A stretch of 5,984 nt of DNA from Pseudomonadota bacterium (GTDB taxonomy: Bacteria; Pseudomonadota; Alphaproteobacteria; Rhizobiales; Rhizobiaceae), in NCBI GenBank assembly GCA_023388675.1, contig JAEWFU010000331.1, positions 1-5,984 on the forward strand, read 5' to 3'. The notes beneath the pieces are model-generated. The model had not been told where the DNA came from. It saw only the letters and a list, made by a program, of their open reading frames with translations, and did not search any database. This document shows, in pieces, positions 1-4,896 of the stretch; within the stretch, counting starts at the first letter, position 1; each line of letters opens with the position of its first letter. A program made the position numbers and the translations under genes.

Positions 1-62
1 CTGTCGCCGCGTCCACGGCGTCCGCCGCCAGCGCCCTGCTCGACAGCCAGATTGTCTTCCAT
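1..62 (-). CDS. MttB-family methyltransferase, N-terminal fragment (partial)
   Basis: Reading the minus strand from an ATG at 62-60 gives 20 open codons to the window edge: MEDNLAVEQGAGGG followed by RRGRGD. A good ribosome binding site, AGGGAAA (minus strand, 74-68), sits 5 nt upstream. An in-frame ATG at 83-81 is also possible but lacks a purine-rich leader. A Gly/Arg-rich N-terminus like this is, from memory, typical of rhizobial trimethylamine methyltransferase (MttB) family proteins, the substrate-specific enzymes that demethylate methylated amines and methylate a cognate corrinoid protein. The divergent corrinoid protein gene supports the call. The catalytic barrel lies outside the window, so neither the family nor the substrate can be confirmed; another Gly/Arg-rich protein remains possible. 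Non-pyrrolysine members of the family include the glycine betaine methyltransferase MtgB. Confidence 0.55.
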   Translation of the reverse strand, partial: MEDNLAVEQGAGGGRRGRGD

Positions 63-329
63 GACCGTTTCCCTGAATCCCATACATGCCGCACGAAGCA
101 GCCTTTGCCCGGATCGTAGCCGAGCAACCTTGCAGAAGCGGCCAGCCAGCGCCAGCCCGTGTCGCAAAATCGACAGGAAGTGCTGGCAGTTCGCAAGAGG
201 CCCGCTTCGGTCGCTTTCCTATCGCGGCACGTCGCAAATCAGCTAAGAAACCCGGTTTGTCGCGGATTATGAATTGAGGGAAGGTTGCGGGCACCAGTTG
301 CGCGCGCATGGCATTTTCAGGAGCCCGAG
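63..329. promoter_or_regulatory. Divergent control region with repeated GTCGC motifs
   Basis: This gap separates the divergent MttB-like and corrinoid protein genes and must hold promoters for both. The pentamer GTCGC occurs four times on the plus strand (161-165, 210-214, 231-235, 259-263). Two copies read TGTCGC (160-165, 258-263), and the middle pair is exactly 21 bp apart. The first copy is also half of an inverted repeat, TGTCG-CAAAAT-CGACA (160-175). From memory, AraC-family regulators with a GATase-1-like domain (Pseudomonas ArgR type) bind tandem 21-bp half-sites beginning TGTCGC, and relatives of this type control betaine catabolism; assigning such a regulator here is inference. I could not place convincing -35/-10 boxes and saw no recognisable riboswitch. 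The short open frames in this stretch have no coding character. Confidence 0.4.
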
Positions 330-1028
330 ATGTCCGACGACGAAATCATCCTCTCCGAGCTTTCCGACGAGGAACTGGTGCAGCAGATGCACGACGACCT
401 ATATGACGGGCTGAAAGAGGAGATCGAGGAAGGAACGAACATCCTTCTGGAACGCGGCTGGGTGCCTTACAACGTCCTGACCGAAGCGCTGGTCGAGGGC
501 ATGCGCATCGTCGGTGAGGATTTTCGCGACGGCATCCTGTTCGTTCCGGAAGTGCTGCTGTCGGCCAATGCCATGAAGGCCGGCATGGCGATCCTGCGGC
601 CGCTGCTGGCTGCGACCGGGGCGCCCAAGCAAGGCAAGCTGGTGATCGGCACCGTGAAGGGCGACATCCACGACATCGGCAAGAACCTCGTCGGCATGAT
701 GATGGAGGGCGCAGGTTTCGACGTCATCGACCTCGGCATCAACAACCCGGTCGAGAACTATCTTGCCGCGATCGAGGAGCATCAGCCCGACATCGTCGGC
801 ATGTCGGCACTGCTCACGACCACCATGCCCTACATGAAGGTCGTGATCGACACGATGAAGGAAAAGGGCATCCGCGACGACTACGTCGTGCTCGTGGGCG
901 GCGCGCCGCTCAACGAGGAGTTCGGCAAGGCTGTCGGTGCCGACGCCTATTGCCGCGATGCTGCCGTTGCGGTGGAAACTGCCAAGGATTTCATGAAGCG
1001 CAAGCACAACGTCCACGCCTCGGCCTGA
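330..1028 (+). CDS. Corrinoid (cobalamin-binding) methyltransferase protein, MtbC/MtgC-like
   Basis: The 232-aa protein carries the methyl group on cobalt between two methyltransferases: it is methylated by the MttB-type enzyme and demethylated by the pterin-dependent one. Residues 10-95 form the helical B12-binding cap (methionine synthase-like), ending in the FVPEVLLSANAM-type segment at 71-82. Residues 103-225 form the Rossmann B12-binding domain, with the lower cobalt ligand motif GDIHDIGKN at 111-119 (Asp112, His114, Gly117), the Ser159-x-Leu161 motif, and a GG pair at 190-191. The length matches stand-alone corrinoid proteins of methylamine and methanol systems. The ATG at 330 is chosen because AGGAG at 319-323 lies 6 nt upstream; an in-frame TTG at 285 has no comparable support and would add 15 atypical residues. 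The gene is divergent from the MttB-like gene and is followed directly by a terminator hairpin. Confidence 0.95.
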   Translation: MSDDEIILSELSDEELVQQMHDDLYDGLKEEIEEGTNILLERGWVPYNVLTEALVEGMRIVGEDFRDGILFVPEVLLSANAMKAGMAILRPLLAATGAPKQGKLVIGTVKGDIHDIGKNLVGMMMEGAGFDVIDLGINNPVENYLAAIEEHQPDIVGMSALLTTTMPYMKVVIDTMKEKGIRDDYVVLVGGAPLNEEFGKAVGADAYCRDAAVAVETAKDFMKRKHNVHASA

Positions 1029-1042
1029 GGCGTGGACGTTTT
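1008..1042 (+). terminator. Hairpin terminator overlapping the corrinoid gene stop codon
   Basis: A perfect 13-bp inverted repeat pairs 1008-1020 (AACGTCCACGCCT) with 1028-1040 (AGGCGTGGACGTT), with a 7-nt loop. The strand then reads TTTTC at 1039-1043, a short U tract. The left arm lies in the last codons of the corrinoid protein, and the TGA stop (1026-1028) falls at the loop/right-arm junction. Stem strength and position fit a Rho-independent terminator, though the U run is short (four, two of them in the stem) and it could instead stabilise the mRNA 3' end. The minus strand has no T run after the hairpin, so it is unlikely to serve the convergent gene. Confidence 0.6.
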
Positions 1043-1060
1043 CGGCTTTCCTTCAAGAAA

Positions 1061-1219
1061 TCAGTAGGTCGAGTTCTCTATATTGCGACCTGCGTCCTGC
1101 GTTGCATCGACCGCATTCGCGGTGTCGGCACCCACGCCGCGGATCGTATTTGCGCAACCGGCCGCAAAGCCGGCAACGAGAACGAGAACAGCGAGCTTTG
1201 AAATGGTGGATTTGGTCAT
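1061..1219 (-). CDS. Entericidin A/B-family small lipoprotein
   Basis: The 52-aa precursor is a small secreted lipoprotein. It has a basic start (MTKSTISK), a hydrophobic core (LAVLVLVAGFAAG) and a lipobox-type cysteine at residue 22 (FAAG-C). The mature peptide of about 31 residues (CANTIRGVGADTANAVDATQ, then DAGRNIENSTY) matches the entericidin pattern 'CNTxxGxGxD...A...AG..I', which is abundant in alphaproteobacteria. Entericidins are membrane-anchored; E. coli EcnA/EcnB were described as a toxin/antidote pair under stress control, and the role in rhizobia is unknown. The ATG at 1219 is preferred because GGAG (minus strand, 1230-1227) lies 7 nt upstream; an in-frame ATG at 1234 would add MRSFK. 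The gene faces the corrinoid gene and diverges from the DUF1638 gene, so it interrupts the C1 cluster in the antisense direction. A much longer open frame continues upstream on this strand but is a shadow of DUF1638. Confidence 0.85.
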   Translation of the reverse strand: MTKSTISKLAVLVLVAGFAAGCANTIRGVGADTANAVDATQDAGRNIENSTY

Positions 1220-1229
1220 CTTGAAACTC

Positions 1230-1244
1230 CGCATCGTCGATGCG
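1230..1244. promoter_or_regulatory. 15-bp palindrome between entericidin and DUF1638 starts
   Basis: CGCATCG-T-CGATGCG is a perfect palindrome with 7-bp arms around a single central base. It lies in the 54-bp gap between the divergent entericidin and DUF1638 starts, and its right end touches the entericidin Shine-Dalgarno (GGAG). It could be an operator for either gene, or an RNA stem next to the entericidin start. No regulator can be named, and a 15-bp palindrome can arise by chance in GC-rich DNA. Confidence 0.3.
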
Positions 1245-1273
1245 CCCCTCTGGCGCGGTGACAGGTAACAGAC

Positions 1274-1891
1274 ATGCAACGCGCGGAACCCGAAAAGGTT
1301 CTCGTGATCGCCTGCGGGATGCTCGCGCGCGAAATCATCGCGGTGAAGGAGCGTCTCGGCCTCGACCATATCGAGCTGACCTGCCTGCCCGCTGAGTTCC
1401 ACTACTATCCGGACCGCATCCCCGCCGCGATGGATGCGGCGATCGAAAAGGCGCGCGCGCAGGGCTATGCGCATATCTTCGCAGGCTATGCCGATTGCGG
1501 CACCGGCGGCATGCTCGACCGGGTGCTGGAACGACACGGCGTCGAGCGCATGGCCGGCCCGCATTGCTTCGCCTTCTACCAGGGTGAAGCCGCGTTCGCC
1601 CGCGTCGCCGACGACGACATGCTGTCGTTCTACATGACGGATTTCCTCTGCCGGCAGTTCGATGCCTTCTTCATGAAGCCGCTCGGCCTCGACCGCCATC
1701 CGGAGCTGGCTCAGGACTTTTTCGGGAATTACGAGAAGGTGGTCTATCTCGCCCAGACCGACGATCCGTCGTTGGAGAAGGTGGCGCAGGACGCGGCCAC
1801 GATGCTGGGCCTCGCCTACGAGAAGCGCATGACGGGTTATGGTGATCTGGAGTCCGCCCTGGAGCAGGCAGGCCGTAAACAGCTTCCATAG
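1274..1891 (+). CDS. DUF1638 domain protein
   Basis: The 205-aa protein matches DUF1638, a family of unknown biochemical function often encoded beside corrinoid and MttB-type methyltransferase genes. Visible family features are the N-terminal VIACGMLAREI strand-loop (Cys14), Cys37 with the nearby EFHYYP stretch (His43), the GYADCGTGG loop (Cys75), GPHCFAFYQG (His97, Cys98) and Cys126. The spread of Cys/His in glycine-rich loops suggests a metal, cofactor or thiol site, but this is inference. There is no signal peptide or membrane segment, so it is probably cytoplasmic. AGGTAA at 1263-1268 lies 5 nt before the ATG. The gene restarts the plus-strand series after the terminator and the antisense entericidin gene, so it probably has its own promoter in the short divergent gap. 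A corrinoid-protein accessory role is plausible from context; none is demonstrated by the sequence. Confidence 0.85.
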   Translation: MQRAEPEKVLVIACGMLAREIIAVKERLGLDHIELTCLPAEFHYYPDRIPAAMDAAIEKARAQGYAHIFAGYADCGTGGMLDRVLERHGVERMAGPHCFAFYQGEAAFARVADDDMLSFYMTDFLCRQFDAFFMKPLGLDRHPELAQDFFGNYEKVVYLAQTDDPSLEKVAQDAATMLGLAYEKRMTGYGDLESALEQAGRKQLP

Positions 1892-1963
1892 GCGCATAAC
1901 CGGCGCGATCTTGAAACGGCCCTATTCGGTCGCTGGGATCGTCGAAATCATTGGAGTCTGCCC

Positions 1964-2536
1964 ATGCGCCGCAACGCCTTCTTTGCCTTCGCCCTTCTCG
2001 TCTCCACACCCGCTTTCGCCACCGGCGAAATCCTGGGTATCATCACCGAGGCGGACCAGGCCCGGCTGGACGCCTACGAGACGACGCGAGAGGCAGCCGT
2101 TGCGGAAGCGCGCGACGGCGGCACGCAGGAAGACGTTGCCGCCATGGAGCGCGCGCTCGACGCGCAGCACCAGTCCTTCGAGGGTTTCGACATGACGGGC
2201 GACTGGCAGTGCCGCACGACGAAAGTGGGCGGGCCGGCGCAACTCGTTGTCTACTCGTGGTTCCGGTGCCGGGTCACCGACGACGGGTCGGGCTGGCGGC
2301 TGGAGAAGCTGTCGGGCTCGCAGCGCACCACCGGCCGCTTCTTCACCGATTCCGACACGCGCCTGACCTATCTCGGTTCCGGCAGCATTCACGATGCAAA
2401 GCCGGCATCCTACGGCTCGGGACCCGAGAGCGATCAGGCCGGCTACGCATTCCGGACCGGCGAGGCCGAATGGCACATCGAATTTCCCGCCCCCCACTAC
2501 GAATCGAAGCTCGACATCCTCGAATTCCGTCGCTGA
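1964..2536 (+). CDS. DUF4893 domain secreted protein
   Basis: The 190-aa protein begins with a classic Sec signal peptide (MRRNAFFAFALLVSTPAFA, likely cleavage after residue 19, AFA|TG), so the mature form is probably periplasmic. A charged helical stretch (25-75) follows, then a beta-rich domain with the DUF4893 hallmarks GDWQCRT (79-85), VVYSWFRCRV (95-104), LEKLSGSQRTTGRFF (113-127) and RLTYLGSG (133-140). Cys83 and Cys102 are the only cysteines and could form a disulfide. The function of the family is unknown. The start is supported by TTGGAG at 1951-1956, with 7 nt of spacing. The gene follows DUF1638 by 72 bp on the same strand and precedes the small 'virulence factor' gene by 95 bp. 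It may be co-transcribed with them, but a periplasmic protein has no obvious place in the cytoplasmic methyl-transfer pathway, so it may be a passenger. Confidence 0.85.
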   Translation: MRRNAFFAFALLVSTPAFATGEILGIITEADQARLDAYETTREAAVAEARDGGTQEDVAAMERALDAQHQSFEGFDMTGDWQCRTTKVGGPAQLVVYSWFRCRVTDDGSGWRLEKLSGSQRTTGRFFTDSDTRLTYLGSGSIHDAKPASYGSGPESDQAGYAFRTGEAEWHIEFPAPHYESKLDILEFRR

Positions 2537-2631
2537 ACCACGTCGTTTTTGAAGGCGCGCGCGTCGTCTCGCAACAAGCAGCCGCGCGCGCTTCCGCGCA
2601 ATGCTCGCCGTAGAGTGAGGAGAACGGCCGC

Positions 2632-2934
2632 ATGGCGGATCTTATCGTCGTCTACTGGCGCGACATCCCGGCGCAGGTGATCGTGAGGAAAGGGCGGCAG
2701 AACGCCAAGCGCGAGCTGCCGCTGCGCTTCACCGAAGCGATCGACATGTGCGCCATGCGGACCGGCGCCGGCGACACCGACGCCTATCTGGCCGAGTGGC
2801 GCAAGGCCGATCCCCAACCGGTCGGGGACGACCTCGAAGCGGAAGCCGAGAAGGCGTTCGCCGAATTGGACGCGGCCTACGGCCGCGAACGTCTCGTCGC
2901 ACTCGTGAAGGCGGGCGGAAGGGACAATGTCTGA
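2632..2934 (+). CDS. 'Virulence factor' family small protein (C1-cluster associated)
   Basis: The 100-aa protein matches the family labelled 'virulence factor' (PF13769 from memory). The N-terminal signature is VVYWRDIPAQVIVRKGR (6-22), followed by a LPLRFTEAIDMCAM segment (29-42) and DTDAYLAEWRK (48-58), then an acidic helical C-terminus (65-92). There is no signal peptide, membrane segment or catalytic motif I recognise. A strong Shine-Dalgarno, GAGGAG (2617-2622), precedes the ATG by 9 nt. The last codons overlap the start of the MetV-like gene by 8 nt, which implies translational coupling and a partnership with that Cys-rich protein. The family name therefore probably misleads: the context points to one-carbon metabolism, perhaps assembly or stability of the methylene-THF reductase complex (inference). 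Confidence 0.85.
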   Translation: MADLIVVYWRDIPAQVIVRKGRQNAKRELPLRFTEAIDMCAMRTGAGDTDAYLAEWRKADPQPVGDDLEAEAEKAFAELDAAYGRERLVALVKAGGRDNV

Positions 2935-3514
2935 CAGGCAGCCAACGACGGTCACCCAGGCCACGCAGGTCCGCAACGCGGCACCCAAAACCGCTTACAA
3001 GCCCGCCGACGTATCCCCGCAGCGGCGCGTCCAGCGACGCTATACGATGCGGCTGTGGTCGGTGCGTCACTCGCGCGGGCTCGAATGGTTCTACGAACGC
3101 TTCGCCGACGCCTTCCTGCTGCTGCACCCGCTGTGGAAGGCGGTCGGCTATTCCCGCGCCGAGGCTCCGGTCAAGTTCGTGGAAAAGCGGGTCAAGGGCC
3201 TCCTGTTCGACTGCCGCATGTGCGGCCAGTGCGTGCTTTCCTCCACCGGCATGTCATGCCCGATGAACTGTCCGAAACAGCTCCGCAACGGCCCCTGCGG
3301 CGGCGTGCGCGCCAACGGCAATTGCGAAGTGGAGCCGGATATGCCCTGCGTGTGGGTGAAGGCGTGGGAAGGCTCTCAGCATATGCGTCACGGCGATGCG
3401 ATCCTCGCCGTGCAAAAGCCGGTCGACCAGTCTCTGCGCGAAACCTCCGCCTGGCTGCGCGTGACGGCACGCGCTGCGGCCGAGCGGGAGCAGGCGAAGG
3501 CCGCATCCCGATGA
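2927..3514 (+). CDS. Methylenetetrahydrofolate reductase C-terminal domain protein (MetV-like)
   Basis: The 195-aa protein carries the Cys-rich 'MTHFR C-terminal' domain (PF12225 from memory) as a stand-alone polypeptide. The core at 90-145 holds eight cysteines: CRMCGQC (96, 99, 102), GMSCPMNC (111, 115), GPCGG (124), GNCEV (133) and PCVW (141). In acetogens the related MetV binds Fe-S clusters and partners MetF, feeding electrons to or from methylene-THF reductase; Fe-S binding here is inferred from the Cys pattern. The N-terminal 40 residues look disordered and basic, and the C-terminus is an Ala/Arg/Glu helix. There is no signal peptide, so it is cytoplasmic. GGAAGGG at 2917-2923 precedes the ATG, which overlaps the previous gene by 8 nt. 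metF lies 217 bp downstream, beyond an inserted palindromic repeat. It would be expected to act with MetF in oxidising methyl-THF. Confidence 0.92.
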   Translation: MSDRQPTTVTQATQVRNAAPKTAYKPADVSPQRRVQRRYTMRLWSVRHSRGLEWFYERFADAFLLLHPLWKAVGYSRAEAPVKFVEKRVKGLLFDCRMCGQCVLSSTGMSCPMNCPKQLRNGPCGGVRANGNCEVEPDMPCVWVKAWEGSQHMRHGDAILAVQKPVDQSLRETSAWLRVTARAAAEREQAKAASR

Positions 3515-3531
3515 CTCCTTCGTTTCGTCAC

Positions 3532-3688
3532 GCCCCCCTCTGTCCTGCCGGACATCTCCCCCACGAGGGGGGAGATCGGACGGCCGCTTGGATTTCGCCA
3601 ACGACCACGGTTGCAGAAGGAACGGCAAGCAGGATGATGGCTGATCTCCCCCCTCGTGGGGGAGATGTCCGGCAGGACAGAGGGGGGC
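3532..3688. repeat. Complete palindromic intergenic repeat (RIME-like), copy 1
   Basis: Left arm 3532-3577 and right arm 3643-3688 are perfect inverted repeats of 46 bp around a 65-nt interior. Each arm starts GCCCCCCTCTGTCCTGCCGG and contains its own smaller hairpin (ATCTCCCCC / GGGGGAGAT). This resembles the rhizobial intergenic mosaic elements (RIME) spread through Hyphomicrobiales genomes; the exact family name is from memory. The element starts 18 bp after the MetV-like stop and ends 43 bp before metF, so it sits inside the transcription unit. RNA from it would fold into a very stable stem with no T run after it, so it is not a standard terminator. It may affect message stability or uncouple metF expression. 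Open frames across it (e.g. reading DVRQDRGG) are not genes. Confidence 0.93.
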
Positions 3689-3731
3689 AACATAGAGCGC
3701 CACCGCTTCCTTCCAAGCGGGAGCAAATACG

Positions 3732-4838
3732 ATGACCCCCTCCCCGCGCCCGCCCCAGCAGGACGAGAACCCGGCAGGCATCGACCTGCCGCTCGACCCG
3801 CTGCCCGGTCATTCCTCACGCGGACGGCTGGAGCGCATCCTGCGGCGCGGCGAGTTCGCAGTGACCACCGAGCTCAACCCGCCGGACAGCGCCGATCCAG
3901 AGGACGTCTACGAGCGTGCCAAGGTCTTCGACGGCTGGGTCGACGCCATCAATGCCGTCGATGCGTCGGGCGCCAACTGCCATATGTCCTCCGTCGGCAT
4001 CTGCGCGCTGCTGACCCGCATGGGTTATGCGCCTGTGTTCCAGATTTCATGTCGCGACCGGAACCGTATCGCGATCCAGGGCGACGTGCTCGGCGCCGCC
4101 GCCATGGGCGTGGCCAATATGCTGTGCCTCACTGGCGACGGCGTACAGGCCGGCGATCAGCCCGGCGCCAAGCCCGTCTTCGATCTCGACTGCATGTCGC
4201 TGCTGGAAACAGTCCGCACCATGCGGGACGAGCAGAAATTCCTCTCCGGCCGCAAGCTGACGACACCGCCGGCCGTTTTTCTGGGAGCCGCCATCAACCC
4301 GTTCGCCCCGCCCTATGAGTTCCGCCCCCACCGGCTGGCCAAGAAGATCGCCGCCGGCGCGCAGTTCGTGCAGAGCCAGTACTGCTTCGATGTGCCGATG
4401 TTTCGCGAATATATGAAACGCGTCAACGATCTGGGCTTGACCGAGCAATGCTACGTGCTGTGCGGTGTGGGGCCTCTCGCGTCGGCCAAGACGGCGCGCT
4501 GGATTCGCGCCAACGTGCCCGGCATCCATATCCCCGATGCGGTGATCGCCCGGCTTGAAGGCGCGGCCGACCAGAAGAAGGAAGGCAAGCAGCTCGCCAT
4601 CGACATCATCAACGAGGTCAAGGAGATCGAGGGCGTTTCGGGCATCCATGTGATGGCCTACCGCCAGGAGGAATTCGTTGCCGAGATCGTGCACGAATCC
4701 GGCGTCCTGAAGGGCCGTCGCCCGTGGCGCCGCGAGCCGCGCCCGGACGACGCCATGGTTGCCGAACGCCTCGACCATATTTTGCACGACAGCCCCACCG
4801 AAACGCCGCAGGCTATCGTCAGCCAGGCCGCCAACTGA
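3732..4838 (+). CDS. metF: Methylenetetrahydrofolate reductase (MetF family)
   Basis: The 368-aa protein is a MetF-type flavoprotein (TIM barrel) interconverting 5,10-methylene-THF and 5-methyl-THF; in this context oxidation of methyl-THF is the likely direction. Family motifs in order are FAVTTELNPPDSAD with the probable catalytic Glu47 (E. coli Glu28 equivalent), SCRDRNR (107-112), LCLTGDGVQAGD with Asp136 in the flavin/folate loop (131-142), GAAINPFAPP (185-194) and FVQSQYCFD with Gln216 in the substrate-binding position. It is longer than E. coli MetF (296 aa), with a proline-rich N-terminal extension of about 30 residues and a charged C-terminal tail after about 325. There is no fused Cys-rich domain; that function is supplied by the separate MetV-like protein upstream. 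GGGAG (3719-3723), 8 nt before ATG 3732, supports the start. A palindromic repeat precedes the gene, and the pterin methyltransferase follows after 58 bp. Confidence 0.93.
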   Translation: MTPSPRPPQQDENPAGIDLPLDPLPGHSSRGRLERILRRGEFAVTTELNPPDSADPEDVYERAKVFDGWVDAINAVDASGANCHMSSVGICALLTRMGYAPVFQISCRDRNRIAIQGDVLGAAAMGVANMLCLTGDGVQAGDQPGAKPVFDLDCMSLLETVRTMRDEQKFLSGRKLTTPPAVFLGAAINPFAPPYEFRPHRLAKKIAAGAQFVQSQYCFDVPMFREYMKRVNDLGLTEQCYVLCGVGPLASAKTARWIRANVPGIHIPDAVIARLEGAADQKKEGKQLAIDIINEVKEIEGVSGIHVMAYRQEEFVAEIVHESGVLKGRRPWRREPRPDDAMVAERLDHILHDSPTETPQAIVSQAAN

Positions 4839-4842
4839 ATTC

Positions 4843-4877
4843 GCGCTTGCAAGCGCCCCCCATTCGGGACATCCCGA
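4843..4877. repeat. Two adjacent short palindromes in the metF-methyltransferase gap
   Basis: GCGCTTGCAAGCGC (4843-4856) is a perfect 14-bp palindrome 4 bp after the metF stop. TCGGGA-CA-TCCCGA (4864-4877) is a second palindrome 7 bp further on. Both lie before the methyltransferase Shine-Dalgarno (GGAG, 4886-4889). In RNA they could form two small stem-loops that mark a processing site or tune translation; as DNA either could be an operator. There is no T run, so a terminator is unlikely. Chance cannot be excluded. Confidence 0.35.
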
Positions 4878-4896
4878 CAAAGAACGGAGACACCAC

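Noticed and set aside
52..277. Short plus-strand frames of 63-64 aa in the divergent control region
   Set aside because: They have no ribosome binding site or recognisable sequence, overlap the MttB-like start, and fall in the regulatory gap.
285..329. TTG-initiated N-terminal extension of the corrinoid protein
   Set aside because: The extra residues do not look like the family, while AGGAG 6 nt before ATG 330 marks the start.
399..1016. 205-aa minus-strand frame opposite the corrinoid gene
   Set aside because: It is His/Asp/Val-rich shadow translation of a gene with complete B12-binding motifs on the other strand.
1220..1897. Upstream extension of the entericidin frame to a 278-aa protein
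   Set aside because: The extension is antisense to DUF1638 and would bury the signal peptide; the internal ATG at 1219 has its own Shine-Dalgarno.
2551..2594. Stem of 12 bp with one bulge (GAAG-CGCGCGCG / CGCGCGCG-CTTC) after DUF4893, considered as a terminator
   Set aside because: No T run follows on either strand and the CG-alternating arms are low-complexity; at most an incidental hairpin.
3532..3688. CRISPR array or insertion sequence as an explanation for the repeat
   Set aside because: There is one inverted pair with no spacer series and no transposase; the element matches a non-coding palindromic repeat family.
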